From contig NZ_JACIJN010000011.1 in the NCBI RefSeq assembly GCF_014199415.1, forward strand, positions 1 to 64,000: a stretch of 64,000 nucleotides of DNA, written 5' to 3'. The number at the start of each line of letters is the position of its first letter. The stretch's first letter is position 1. Below the pieces are notes generated by a model. That model worked only from the letters and a program-made list of their open reading frames with translations. It did not search any database and was not told the DNA's origin. Below, one piece after another: positions 40,522 through 50,388 of this stretch. Source of the DNA: Sphingomonas endophytica. Lineage in GTDB: Bacteria > Pseudomonadota > Alphaproteobacteria > Sphingomonadales > Sphingomonadaceae. The position numbers were made by a program, and so were the translations under genes.

Positions 40522-41718
40522 ATGAAGCGTGGCGCCATGCTGATCGTCGACGTCAACGAATTCTATTCGCCGACCGGCGGCGGGGTGCGTTCGTACCTCG
40601 ATCGCAAGATGGCGATCCTGTCCGAGCTGGGACACCGGCAGATCGTCATCGCCCCGGGCCGTGACGACCTCGTCGAAGACCGGCCGGGCGGCGCGCGCAT
40701 CCACTACGTAAAGTCACCCGTTCTTCCCTTCGACGCGAATTACGGGCTGTTCTGGGACGCGGCGCCGGTGCACGAACTGCTCGACCGCTACCAACCGGAC
40801 GTGGTGGAAAACTGCGCGCCGTGGCGTTCGTCCGCCATCGTGTCGGACTGGCAGGGCAGTGCCGTGCGATCATGGTTCATGCACAACGACAACATGGAGG
40901 CCTATCCCAAGCGCTGGTTTGCGCGGATCGCCTCCGAGGCCACGATCGAGCGTGCGTTCGGCTGGTACGATCGTCACATGGCGCGCTGTCTCGAACGGTT
41001 CGACACCGTCGTCACCAATGGTCCGGTTCTGACCGAGCGACTGCGCGCGCGCGGCTTGCGGGTTGACGCCACCATGACGCTGGGGATCGAGCGCGAGTAT
41101 TTCTCACCTGAGCTGCGCAACCCGGCGCTTCGCAAGGCGCTGCTCACGCAGTGCGGTTTGCCGGAGGATGCCTATTTGCTGATCGGCGTCGGCCGGCATC
41201 ATCCGGAGAAGCGCTGGCCCACCGTCATCGACGCGGTGCGCCGTGCGGGTGCGAAATTGCCGGTCGGGCTGGTGCTGCTGGGCCTCGGCCCCAATACGCG
41301 TACGCTCGAACGGCATATCGCCGAGAGCCCGCACGTGCGGATGTTCCAACCCATCTACCATCGCCAGCAGCTCGCGTCGCTGATGGCCAGTGCCGACGCC
41401 TATATCCACGGTGGCGACAGCGAACCGTTCGGGCTGGTCGCTTCCGAGGCGCTCGCGTCAGGGTTGCCGCTTGTCGTGCCGAACCGCGGCGGCGCAGCGG
41501 CGATCGCGCAGCCGCGGTTTGCCGAAACCTACCGCAGCGGCGATGCCTATGATTGCGCGAAGGCGATCGTCGCGCTTGCGTCGCGTGACCAGATCCTGCT
41601 GCGCCGTGCGGCGGCCATCGCTGCTTCCAAGGTGCGCAGTGATCGCGAGCATGTGGAGGCGCTGATCGCGCATTATCAGATGTTGATCGATCATCGGCAA
41701 GCGGCCCTGCTCGCCTAG
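40522..41718 (+). CDS. Family 4 glycosyltransferase
   Basis: The 398-residue GT-B fold protein resembles GT4 enzymes. The N-terminal domain starts MLIVDVNEFYSPTGGGVRSYL (Gly-rich acceptor loop). The C-terminal domain has LLIGVGRHHPEKRWPTVIDA and the E-x7-E nucleotide-sugar motif (GGDSEPFGLVASEALASGLP). It would add a sugar to a glycolipid or exopolysaccharide. ATG 40522 and ATG 40537 are both possible and neither has a good ribosome site. It stands alone, with palindrome copy E 22 nt after the stop. Confidence 0.82.
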   Translation: MKRGAMLIVDVNEFYSPTGGGVRSYLDRKMAILSELGHRQIVIAPGRDDLVEDRPGGARIHYVKSPVLPFDANYGLFWDAAPVHELLDRYQPDVVENCAPWRSSAIVSDWQGSAVRSWFMHNDNMEAYPKRWFARIASEATIERAFGWYDRHMARCLERFDTVVTNGPVLTERLRARGLRVDATMTLGIEREYFSPELRNPALRKALLTQCGLPEDAYLLIGVGRHHPEKRWPTVIDAVRRAGAKLPVGLVLLGLGPNTRTLERHIAESPHVRMFQPIYHRQQLASLMASADAYIHGGDSEPFGLVASEALASGLPLVVPNRGGAAAIAQPRFAETYRSGDAYDCAKAIVALASRDQILLRRAAAIAASKVRSDREHVEALIAHYQMLIDHRQAALLA

Positions 41719-41740
41719 CCCCCGATCAACCAGCAGCATC

Positions 41741-41763
41741 GAGGTGGAGAACGCCTCCGCCCC
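41741..41763. repeat. GGCGGAG palindrome, copy E (diverged)
   Basis: GAGGTGGAG (41741-41749), loop AACGC, CTCCGCCCC (41755-41763), 22 nt after the glycosyltransferase stop. Two positions differ from the family consensus, so pairing includes a G-T and a mismatch. Confidence 0.5.
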
Positions 41764-41830
41764 GATCGGCCGTTTCGCGTTGCGGCGGTGTCAGCGCCTT
41801 GGATTGCCGAGGGCGGGAAAAGAGGCGGCT

Positions 41831-43180
41831 TTATAGAAGCGTGCCCGACAGCACGAGCAGCGCGATGGAGAAGTAGATAACCAGCCCGGTCACATCGACG
41901 AGCGTGGCGACGAAGGGCGCCGACGCGCTGGCCGGATCGAAGCGCAGCCGCTGAAGAGCGAAGGGCAGCATCGATCCTGCCAGCGAGCCGAACGTGACGA
42001 TGCCGATCAGGCCCAACGACACCGTCAGCGCGATCAAGGCCCAGTGAACGCCGTAATCGTAAAAGCCGGCCAGCTGCCACAAGGCGATCCGGCCGGCGCC
42101 GACCAGGCCCAGGATCGTGCCGAGCGTCAGTCCGGTCGGCAGCTCGCGCAGGGCCACGCGCCACCAGTCGCGCAGCCGCAATTGACCGACCGCCAGCGCG
42201 CGGATGATGAGCGACGTGGCTTGGCTGCCGCTGTTTCCTCCCGAGCTCATGATGAGCGGGATGAACAGCGTCAGCACGACCGCGCGCTCCAGCTCGGTCT
42301 CGAAATGCTGCATGGCGCTGGCGGTCAGCATCTCCGACAGGAACAGCACGCTCAGCCATCCAGCGCGTTTGCGGATCATCGCTGCAAAGCCGGTCTCGAG
42401 GTAGGGCCGGTCGAGCGCCTCGACGCCACCGAATTTCTGCGCATCTTCGGTATGGGCAGCAACAAGTGCGTCGAGCACGTCGTCGACGGTGACGATGCCG
42501 AGCGGAAAGCCGTCGGCATCCACCACGGGCAGCGCCAGCAGGTCATGACGCCGGATCAGCTCCGCCACCGCCTCGCGATCGGTCTCGGGCGCGATGGTGA
42601 TGGGAGACTGCTCTGCGACGGTTTCAACAAAAAGGCTGTCTGGTTCGGCGGCGATCAGGCGGCGGAGCGACACGGTCGCCGCAAGCCGGCCGACCGCGTC
42701 GAGCACGAACACCGAATAGACGGTCTCACGGGACCGTTCGACCGAGCGGATATGCGCCAACGTCTCCCGAATGGTCGCACCGGCCGGCACGGTGACGAAT
42801 TCCGTCGTCATCATGCCGCCCGCGCTGTCGATCGGCCAGGCGATGAGCGCAGTGAGCGAAACGCGGACGTCGAGCGGAAGCGCATCGATAATGGCGGCGG
42901 CGCCATTGCCCATCGTCGCCAGCACGTCCGCTGCCCGATCCGCCGCCATTTCGGTCACAAGGAGCGCCGCCTTGTCGACGGGCAGCAAGCCCAGCACCTC
43001 CGGCGCATTCGCAAATTCGGGTTGGTCGAGCAGCGTCACAGCGCGCTCGGCCGGCATCGCGGCAAGCTGCCCGGCAACGTTGGCCGCAGGCAGCGCCCGA
43101 AGCGCCTGAACCTCGTCGGCCAGCCGCATGGGACGACCGTGGCGCAAACCGGCGACGACGCCGGCAATCAGTTCGTTCAT
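41831..43180 (-). CDS. mgtE: Magnesium transporter MgtE
   Basis: The 449-residue protein has the MgtE architecture: an N-terminal superhelical domain (about residues 20-125), two CBS domains (about 130-255, with DAVGRLAATVSLRRL and DADGFPLGIVTVDDVLDAL) and a C-terminal five-helix pore domain including the conserved PLIMSSGGNSGSQATSL motif. The N and CBS domains close the pore when cytosolic Mg2+ is high. Start ATG 43180 chosen. A slightly longer frame reaches 43201. No Mg2+ riboswitch could be recognised in the 400 nt upstream. Confidence 0.93.
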   Translation of the reverse strand: MNELIAGVVAGLRHGRPMRLADEVQALRALPAANVAGQLAAMPAERAVTLLDQPEFANAPEVLGLLPVDKAALLVTEMAADRAADVLATMGNGAAAIIDALPLDVRVSLTALIAWPIDSAGGMMTTEFVTVPAGATIRETLAHIRSVERSRETVYSVFVLDAVGRLAATVSLRRLIAAEPDSLFVETVAEQSPITIAPETDREAVAELIRRHDLLALPVVDADGFPLGIVTVDDVLDALVAAHTEDAQKFGGVEALDRPYLETGFAAMIRKRAGWLSVLFLSEMLTASAMQHFETELERAVVLTLFIPLIMSSGGNSGSQATSLIIRALAVGQLRLRDWWRVALRELPTGLTLGTILGLVGAGRIALWQLAGFYDYGVHWALIALTVSLGLIGIVTFGSLAGSMLPFALQRLRFDPASASAPFVATLVDVTGLVIYFSIALLVLSGTLL

Positions 43181-43579
43181 TGCATCACCTCTCGCCCGCA
43201 CGACCCGGCGGACGAGAAGCAGGCGCGAGCGCTAGCCTTCGACCCCGGGGCGTGCGGCCCTACTGGAACTGTCGCTGGACATGTTCTCGCTTCCTGGAAC
43301 GGCCGCATGCGGTTGCGTGCGGCCGGCAGTGGAAATGGGCCGATCGAGCGGGCATGTCAAATCGAGACGAGGGCTGAGGTGGGCCCGTTTGATGAGGCCG
43401 CCCCTCGATCTGAGGGTGCTGGCCGCACGAGCGGTTCGTGGATCACATCGTGCACCCGTTGCGAGCCTCTCGTTCCGGCATGAAAGCGGGCGATCGAGGC
43501 TTGCAGGAACATGCCGGCGCTCGATCCGTAGGTGTGCGGCGACGGGATCGATCCCGCAGCTGGCAAACGGAGACGCAGC
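43181..43579. other. Intergenic region between mgtE and PepSY gene
   Basis: About 400 nt between divergent genes. It holds a short palindrome (GGCCGCATGCGGTTGCGTGCGGCC-like region at about 43,302-43,325) and, near the right end, an EcfG-like promoter candidate (43,506-43,530). No gene is supported, although open frames cross it on both strands. Confidence 0.4.
43506..43530 (+). promoter_or_regulatory. EcfG-like (general stress) promoter candidate
   Basis: GGAAC (43506-43510), a 16-nt spacer, then CGTA (43527-43530). The EcfG consensus in alphaproteobacteria is GGAAC, 16-17 nt, CGTT, so one base differs. The predicted transcript would start near 43,537, about 40 nt before the PepSY gene. Confidence 0.35.
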
Positions 43580-43834
43580 ATGAAACAGCAATTGGTACTG
43601 ATGGCTCTCGCCACAGGACTTCTCAGTGTGCCGGCTGCGGCGGACGTACCCGGCAAAGGGTGGATCAAGCACGAACAGATCGGGAGGATCCTCGCGAAAA
43701 AGGGTTATCAGCTCACCAAGATCGAGGCCGACGATGGTCATTGGGAGGGTGAGGCGACCCGCGCGGGCGTGACCTACGAATTCCATGCCGATCCGAGGAC
43801 GGGTAAACTCACGAAGCTTCAGCGCGACCATTGA
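43580..43834 (+). CDS. Secreted PepSY-like small protein
   Basis: The 84-residue product has a signal peptide (residues 1-21, ending AAADVP) and a PepSY-like fold: helix (KHEQIGRILAKKGYQLTKIEADD) and strands (WEGEATRAGVTYEFHADPRTGKL). PepSY proteins are periplasmic and may inhibit peptidases or bind envelope components. ATG 43580 has GGAGA upstream. A possible stress promoter lies 50-75 nt upstream of it. Confidence 0.78.
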   Translation: MKQQLVLMALATGLLSVPAAADVPGKGWIKHEQIGRILAKKGYQLTKIEADDGHWEGEATRAGVTYEFHADPRTGKLTKLQRDH

Positions 43835-43873
43835 CGTTCCGGAGGTGCCCCGTCCGGCGTGATGAGTGAGCAC

Positions 43874-43896
43874 GAGGCGGAGACACCCTCCGCCCC
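43874..43896. repeat. GGCGGAG palindrome, copy D
   Basis: GAGGCGGAG (43874-43882), loop ACACC, CTCCGCCCC (43888-43896), with one mismatch, 40 nt after the PepSY stop. The flank CGGTCATC matches that of copy C. Confidence 0.6.
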
Positions 43897-43958
43897 GGTC
43901 ATCCCGATCCCGCCGACGACCGTCGAGCGCAGGCGGAGCGTGCCAACCTGCATCACTT

Positions 43959-44231
43959 ATGCGGATCGGAGCGTATCGTCCGTTCGGCTGGTACGCCGCG
44001 GCGGTGGCCCAGTTCGAAATCGCAATCGCCAGCGGCTGGTCCGTCTCGGCCACCGAAGAGCATCAAAACATCGAGGTCGCTCGTGATGCGACGATCCGGA
44101 CGGCGATCGACAGGATGCTCGACGCCGCGTCCGGTGCGAGTTCGCAGGTGGCCAATTGCATGATCGTTGGCGTTGATGATGATCAGGAGCGTAGCTTTTC
44201 GATCACCCTCTCGATCATCGACTATATCTGA
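43959..44231 (+). CDS. DUF6894-like small protein, paralogue 1
   Basis: The 90-residue product shares its layout with the gene at 44,356: a FEIAIASGW strand, a EEHQNIEVARDATIRTAIDRML helix, and a C-terminal SFSITLSIIDYI strand. Both resemble small DUF6894-type proteins of sphingomonads. Start ATG 43959 lacks a ribosome site. GTG 44004 would align better with paralogue 2. Function unknown. Separated from its paralogue by 124 nt with an EcfG-like box. Confidence 0.55.
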   Translation: MRIGAYRPFGWYAAAVAQFEIAIASGWSVSATEEHQNIEVARDATIRTAIDRMLDAASGASSQVANCMIVGVDDDQERSFSITLSIIDYI

Positions 44232-44274
44232 GCATCCGGGATCAATCCTTGCGCTAGGCGTAATGTCCTGTTTT

Positions 44275-44300
44275 GGAACGGATTTGCCGCAGGACGCGTG
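44275..44300 (+). promoter_or_regulatory. EcfG-like promoter candidate before paralogue 2
   Basis: GGAAC (44275-44279), a 17-nt spacer, CGTG (44297-44300), one base from the GGAAC-N16/17-CGTT consensus, about 55 nt upstream of the ATG at 44356. Confidence 0.3.
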
Positions 44301-44355
44301 TTGGGGCTGATGTATGTTGAGGGGCGCAGCGGGCGCGTTACGTAAGGCGCACGCG

Positions 44356-44586
44356 ATGCCAACGTTTCGCGTAGCCATCGTGGATGGCGCTGCTTCTGCC
44401 TCCTCGATCGAGGAGCATTCTACCATCGAGGAGGCAAAGGATCGCACGATCCGTGCGGCGCTGTCGCTCCTCTTGAAGGCGCGAACGAAGGAAAACCGGC
44501 GCACCGCGACCTGTGAGGTCGCGGAGATGCCGCACGGGCAGCAGCTGAGCTTTCAGGTTACGCTGGAGCTGAAGGACTTTATCTAG
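44356..44586 (+). CDS. DUF6894-like small protein, paralogue 2
   Basis: The 76-residue protein aligns with the upstream paralogue along its length: FRVAIVDGA, IEEHSTIEEAKDRTIRAALS, and a LSFQVTLELKDFI end. The ATG at 44356 (MPTFRV) is the best start, with TAAGG upstream. An N-terminal strand followed by a charged helix is typical of the group. Function unknown. The tandem pair probably arose by local duplication. Confidence 0.65.
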   Translation: MPTFRVAIVDGAASASSIEEHSTIEEAKDRTIRAALSLLLKARTKENRRTATCEVAEMPHGQQLSFQVTLELKDFI

Positions 44587-44691
44587 CCGGCGCGGCGGAC
44601 GTATTCCTCGCTCAAGCGGGCATTGCTTCCCGCAGCCGGGCGCTGACGGGCCGGAACGCCCGGCGACCGACGGTTCGGCACCACAGCACCG

Positions 44692-45456
44692 TCATCGCTG
44701 CCATGTCTTTTCACGCAGGTTGATGTGCGAGAGCTTGCGCGCCTTTAGCCGTGGCCCGAGGAAGCGGTAGAAGTACCAGTCCTTCGCTGCGGCAGGCGTG
44801 AAATGGTAGAGCAGCCGCTCGACCAACGTCCAGCGCACGCGGGACCGGTCGGTCCGGCGATCGGAAGGAATGCACCAGAGGTCGAACGGGTACACCACGC
44901 GACCCTGCTGCACGACGCGCTGCATGATCTCGTGATCCATCAGCACATACGGCCAGAAGCGTTCGGCATAGCCGCCCGCCGCCAGCAGCGGCGCGACCCG
45001 GAAGGTCTGGCCGAAGCCGCCGGTGTGCGTCTGCTTCGGCCACAGCCTGCTCGCGATCCGATTGTGTCGGCGCTTGCGCAAGGCGGCGGCGGGATCGGCG
45101 GGCACGTCGGTCGCCATCACCGCGACGATGTCGGGGGCGGCATAAGCGGCGTCGGCGATCGCGAGGTAATCGGGAGGATAGTAGGTGTCGGCATCGCCGA
45201 ACGCCACATAGCGGGTGGCGAGGTGCGGCATCGCGGCTTCCAGCGCGAAGATTTTGCCCGGGCGTGACTCCGCGAGATGCACCACCTCGACGCCCGGCAG
45301 GACCGCGTCACGCGCCAGCGCCGCCGAGCCGTCCGTTGAACCATTGTCGACGAGGATCAGGCGAAAGGGCTTGAGCGTCTGCGCCGCGAGGCTGGCCAGC
45401 GTGGCCGGGAGATAGTCCGCCTCGTTGAAATAAGAAATTACAAATGTCCAATTCAT
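44692..45456 (-). CDS. Family 2 glycosyltransferase
   Basis: The 254-residue GT-A fold protein begins MNWTFVISYFNEADYLPATL and contains ILVDNGSTDGS (nucleotide-binding), the DXD-type FGDADTYYP metal motif, a GGFGQTFRV acceptor loop and a DHEIMQRV late motif. It lacks membrane spans apart from possible C-terminal amphipathic helices. Likely role is sugar transfer to a surface glycan or glycolipid. ATG 45456 chosen over an upstream Met five codons earlier. Confidence 0.82.
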   Translation of the reverse strand: MNWTFVISYFNEADYLPATLASLAAQTLKPFRLILVDNGSTDGSAALARDAVLPGVEVVHLAESRPGKIFALEAAMPHLATRYVAFGDADTYYPPDYLAIADAAYAAPDIVAVMATDVPADPAAALRKRRHNRIASRLWPKQTHTGGFGQTFRVAPLLAAGGYAERFWPYVLMDHEIMQRVVQQGRVVYPFDLWCIPSDRRTDRSRVRWTLVERLLYHFTPAAAKDWYFYRFLGPRLKARKLSHINLREKTWQR

Positions 45457-45620
45457 CCCGCCGGTTAGCACAGCGGCGGCGGATGTTCACCTTTTGCTGG
45501 CACCGCGGGCGGCCGCGCTCGCAGGCGCTTCCGCCACCCCGTCGATGCGGACGGCGCCCGGCCGGCGCGGCGAGCGCAGGGGCGCAGGCCGGCGAGGATC
45601 TCGCGCGGCGGACGATCGGC

Positions 45621-46948
<1,328 letters not shown>

Positions 46949-48238
46949 GTGCTGGTAACGATCAAGACGGAGGATGCGCGGCTCGGCATGTTCGTTCACG
47001 CCGTTGCGGGCGGGTGGATGGCCAGCCCGTTCTGGCGGCGGCACTTCGTGCTCGAGACCGCCGGCGACCTCCGGAAACTGAGCGCGGCCGGGATCGCGGA
47101 GATCGTCATCGATCTGTCGAAGGGGATCGGCCCCGCCGCCGCGCCGCACCGCCCGCCATTTCTGCCCGCACCCGTCGCCGACGCCACGATGGCGGCGGTG
47201 CCGGCCGACGCCGCGGAGCCGCACCCGCCATCGCGTCGCCGCCGCGCGCCGATCTCGGCCGAACAGCGCGCACAGGCGGTGGTCGACGCCTCGAAGGTGA
47301 TCGTGCAGGCGATGTTCGACGAGGTGCGGCTGGGCCGCGCGATCGACGTCCAGGCGCTGACCCCGGTCGCCGAGCGGATCGTCGAATCGGTGACGCGCGA
47401 CGCCGCGGCGATGCTCAACGTCACGCGCCTGAAGACGAAGGACGAATATACCTATGTCCATTCGATCGCCGTTGCCGCGCTGTTGATCCATTTCGCGCAG
47501 ACGCTCAAGCTGCCCGACGAGGAGGTGAGCGCGCTCGGCCTCGCCGGGCTGCTCCACGATATCGGCAAGATGGCGGTGCCCAAGGCGCTGCTCGACAAGC
47601 CGGGCAAGCTGGAGCCGCCCGAAATGGCGGTGCTGCGCCACCATCCGGAAAAGGGCCATGCGCTGCTGAGCGCCGGGGGCGGGCTGCCCGCGGTCGTGCT
47701 CGACGTCTGTCTCCACCATCACGAGCGGTGCGACGGGCGCGGCTATCCGGAGGGACTGCGCGGCGATCAATTGTCGCTGGCGGCGCGGATGAGCTCGATC
47801 TGTGACGTCTATGACGCAGTCACGTCGCAGCGGCCGTACAAGCGGCCGTGGTCGCCGAGCGAGGCGCTGTCGCGGATGCGCTCATGGAGCGGCCATTTCG
47901 ACGTCGAGCTGCTCGACCGCTTCATCGAGAGCATCGGCATCCACCCGGTTGGCGGGCTGGTGCGGCTGCAATCGAGCCGGCTGGCGCTGGTGATCGAGGG
48001 CAACGACCGCGAGCCGACCCAGCCGCGCGTCCGCGTCTTCTACGATATCCCGACCCGGCACCGGATCACGCCCTATGACGCCACCGCGACGGTCGCGTTC
48101 GATCCGATCCATCGCGCGGAATGCGGGCAGCGCTGGTTCGGCGATGATTGGGACGCGCTGGAGGCCGAGATTCTGGCGGGGCCACCGTCCCCGCTCACCC
48201 CGATCGCCAACGTCATGTCGAAGGGAGTGCTGTCGTGA
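46949..48238 (+). CDS. HD-GYP cyclic-di-GMP phosphodiesterase with DUF3391 domain
   Basis: The 429-residue protein has an N-terminal DUF3391-like domain (TIKTEDARLGMFVHAVAGGW, WRRHFVLETAGDLRKLS), an Ala/Pro linker and a HD-GYP domain with HSIAVAALL, LLHDIGKMAVP, LRHHPEKGHALL and HHERCDGRGYPEGL. These are the metal and GYP residues for hydrolysing c-di-GMP to GMP. Start GTG 46949 is chosen after a GGGGGG stretch. Met 46922 and 46907 are in frame. It overlaps the GGDEF gene by GTGA. Confidence 0.88.
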   Translation: MLVTIKTEDARLGMFVHAVAGGWMASPFWRRHFVLETAGDLRKLSAAGIAEIVIDLSKGIGPAAAPHRPPFLPAPVADATMAAVPADAAEPHPPSRRRRAPISAEQRAQAVVDASKVIVQAMFDEVRLGRAIDVQALTPVAERIVESVTRDAAAMLNVTRLKTKDEYTYVHSIAVAALLIHFAQTLKLPDEEVSALGLAGLLHDIGKMAVPKALLDKPGKLEPPEMAVLRHHPEKGHALLSAGGGLPAVVLDVCLHHHERCDGRGYPEGLRGDQLSLAARMSSICDVYDAVTSQRPYKRPWSPSEALSRMRSWSGHFDVELLDRFIESIGIHPVGGLVRLQSSRLALVIEGNDREPTQPRVRVFYDIPTRHRITPYDATATVAFDPIHRAECGQRWFGDDWDALEAEILAGPPSPLTPIANVMSKGVLS

Positions 48239-49341
48239 CCGCATCATCCTCGATCCCCGTGGCGGCGCGGCGCCGCCGGCGCGTGCTGGGCTGGTTCGCC
48301 GGCGACGATGCGCCGGCACCGGCACCGGCGCCTGCTTCTCCGCCCCCTGCCGGCAGCGCCGCGCAGCAGCGCGCCACGATGCTGCGCCGGCTGTTCGACG
48401 ATATCGGCACGCTGATCTTCTCGCACGCGCTGACGCCGTCGCCATGCGCTTATGGCGTACTCCACGCTTATGTCTCGGGCGAGGATCCGGGCACGGGCGC
48501 GGCGGTCGCCGAGCAATTGCGCAGCGGGCAGGGGCTGACCGACGCCGGCCTCGCGCGGATCGCGGCACGCCACGACGAGGCGCAGGCCGGCGCGTTGAGC
48601 CGCATCGCGGACGCGCTGGAAGAGCGGATCGGCGACTGTCTGGCGGCGGTCGGCGAATCGCGCGGCACCGCCGAGACGTTCGGCAACGCCTTGCATGTCG
48701 AGGCGGGACGGCTGAGCAGCGATCCCAAGGGCACGATCGCGCGGATCATCGGGCTGACCGAGGCGGCGGTCGCGGCGGCGCGACTGGTCGAGGGACAACT
48801 CCATCACGCGCGTGAGGAGGCCGACGCGCTGCGCAACGAGCTGCACCGCGCGCGGCAGGCCGCCGAGCACGATCACCTGACCGGGCTCCCCAATCGCCGC
48901 AACTTCGAGCAGCGGCTCCGCGAGCATGCCGGCGCGACCAACGCCGGCGGGGTGGTAGCGCTGGTCGACGTCGACGATTTCAAACAGGTCAATGACCGTT
49001 TCGGCCATCCGGCGGGCGACCGCGTGCTGAAGTTCTTCGCGGCGTTCGTCCGCGCCGGGCTGCCGCGCGACGTGCTGCTCGCGCGCTATGGCGGGGAGGA
49101 ATTCGCGCTGCTGTTCAAGGGCATGTCGCTGGATCAGGCGGTGGCGGCGCTGGACACGGTGCGCGAGCGGCTCTCGCAACGCTCGCTGGTGCATCAGGAC
49201 AGCGGCGAGCTGATCGGGCACATTACCTTCTCGGCCGGGGTCGCCATATTGACCGGCGACACCGCGCTGACCGCCGCCGACCACGCGCTCTATGCCGCCA
49301 AGAACCGCGGCAAGAACCAGATCGCGCGCGCCGATCCCTGA
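48235..49341 (+). CDS. GGDEF diguanylate cyclase
   Basis: The 368-residue cytoplasmic protein has a basic, Pro/Ala-rich N-terminus, a helical sensor-like region (about residues 40-190) and a GGDEF domain with HDHLTGLPNRRNFE, VDVDDFKQVNDRFGH and RYGGEEFALL (active GGEEF). No RxxD inhibitory site is seen at the usual position before it. It makes c-di-GMP, opposite to the HD-GYP enzyme it is co-translated with. GTG 48235 overlaps the upstream stop. Confidence 0.9.
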   Translation: MTASSSIPVAARRRRRVLGWFAGDDAPAPAPAPASPPPAGSAAQQRATMLRRLFDDIGTLIFSHALTPSPCAYGVLHAYVSGEDPGTGAAVAEQLRSGQGLTDAGLARIAARHDEAQAGALSRIADALEERIGDCLAAVGESRGTAETFGNALHVEAGRLSSDPKGTIARIIGLTEAAVAAARLVEGQLHHAREEADALRNELHRARQAAEHDHLTGLPNRRNFEQRLREHAGATNAGGVVALVDVDDFKQVNDRFGHPAGDRVLKFFAAFVRAGLPRDVLLARYGGEEFALLFKGMSLDQAVAALDTVRERLSQRSLVHQDSGELIGHITFSAGVAILTGDTALTAADHALYAAKNRGKNQIARADP

Positions 49342-49371
49342 GCCGGAACCGGGTCGATCGGCTGCCGCCCG

Positions 49372-49390
49372 CCGACCGCCGCGCGGTCGG
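49372..49390. terminator. Hairpin between convergent GGDEF and DapF-like genes
   Basis: CCGACCG (49372-49378), 5-nt loop, CGGTCGG (49384-49390). It lies between convergent genes, the expected place for a shared terminator, but lacks a T-tract on either strand. Confidence 0.35.
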
Positions 49391-49403
49391 GTCGGGATGA
49401 TGG

Positions 49404-50348
49404 TCAGCGCGCCGCGTCGGCGACGCGCGCCCAGGCGGCGATCTCCGCATCATAATGGCGCAGCACGCGCAGCGCGCCCGCGCGCGCCTGCGCCAGATCG
49501 ACCGTGACGACGCCGTCCCATTCCCATGTCGCATTGCCGTGCAGCGTCACCATCGCCGCCTCGGTCGCGCGCGCGCGGACCAGCCCGCCGCGGTTGAGCA
49601 CGGTCACGTCATGATCGAACGCGACCCGCCCCGTCAGGCACGCGGCATAGGTCGAGGCGGCCATGGCGCTGCCGCAGCTGTCGGTCAGCCCGACGCCGCG
49701 CTCGAAGGTGCGGACGAACAGCGTGTCGGCATCGCGGACCTCCACGAACGAGACGTTGGCGCGATTGGGCAGCCACGCCGGCGCGGCCTCGCAGACCGTG
49801 CCGATCGCCACCAGTTCGGCCTCGTCGACGGTGTCGACGAAGGTCACCAGATGCGGGTTGGGCATCGCCACCGCGGTGAAGCGCCGGCCGCCCGGCAACG
49901 TCGCGAGCGGCGCGTCGATCAGCTGCGCCCCCGCGCCGGTCAGCGGCCAACGCGCAAGGTCGAGCGTCGCCGGGCCGGCGGTCTCCTCGACGGTATAGAC
50001 CGATTCGGCGAGCGGCGCGGCCTGTGCGACCGCGGCATGGCTGGTCTTGAGCCGCGCGGTGGCGCCGCCGATCCCCAGCGCCTCGAACCCGGCGCGCGCG
50101 ACGCAGCGCAGCCCGTTGAGGCAGGTTTCCGCCTCCGACCCGTCGCTGTTGAACATCCGCATCCCGAACGCCGCCTGCGCATCGCCCTCGGTCAGCACCA
50201 GCAAGCCGTCCCCGCCGACCGGCCCGCTACGGTCGGCCAGCGCGCGCGCGAGCTGCGCCCAGTCCGGTTCCGACAGCGTCAGCGCGCGCCCGTCGACCAG
50301 CGGAAAGTCGTTGCCCGAGCCGTGGCATTTGGTGAAGCCTATCTCCAT
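49404..50348 (-). CDS. dapF: Diaminopimelate epimerase-like protein, divergent
   Basis: The 314-residue protein has the DapF fold with two catalytic Cys: Cys76 in FNSDGSEAETCLNGLRC and the second in VGLTDSCGSAMAAS, plus the GNDF-like N-terminus (KCHGSGNDFPLVDGR). Canonical DapF has CGNG and CGTG at the cysteines. Here these are CLNG and CGSA, so it may act on a related amino acid instead of LL-diaminopimelate. Related racemases such as histidine racemase share this fold. The symbol is tentative. The downstream hairpin is shared with the GGDEF gene. Confidence 0.78.
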   Translation of the reverse strand: MEIGFTKCHGSGNDFPLVDGRALTLSEPDWAQLARALADRSGPVGGDGLLVLTEGDAQAAFGMRMFNSDGSEAETCLNGLRCVARAGFEALGIGGATARLKTSHAAVAQAAPLAESVYTVEETAGPATLDLARWPLTGAGAQLIDAPLATLPGGRRFTAVAMPNPHLVTFVDTVDEAELVAIGTVCEAAPAWLPNRANVSFVEVRDADTLFVRTFERGVGLTDSCGSAMAASTYAACLTGRVAFDHDVTVLNRGGLVRARATEAAMVTLHGNATWEWDGVVTVDLAQARAGALRVLRHYDAEIAAWARVADAAR

Positions 50349-50388
50349 CGGCCCTATCTGCTGATGTGGTGCGCGCGGGGCAAGAGGG

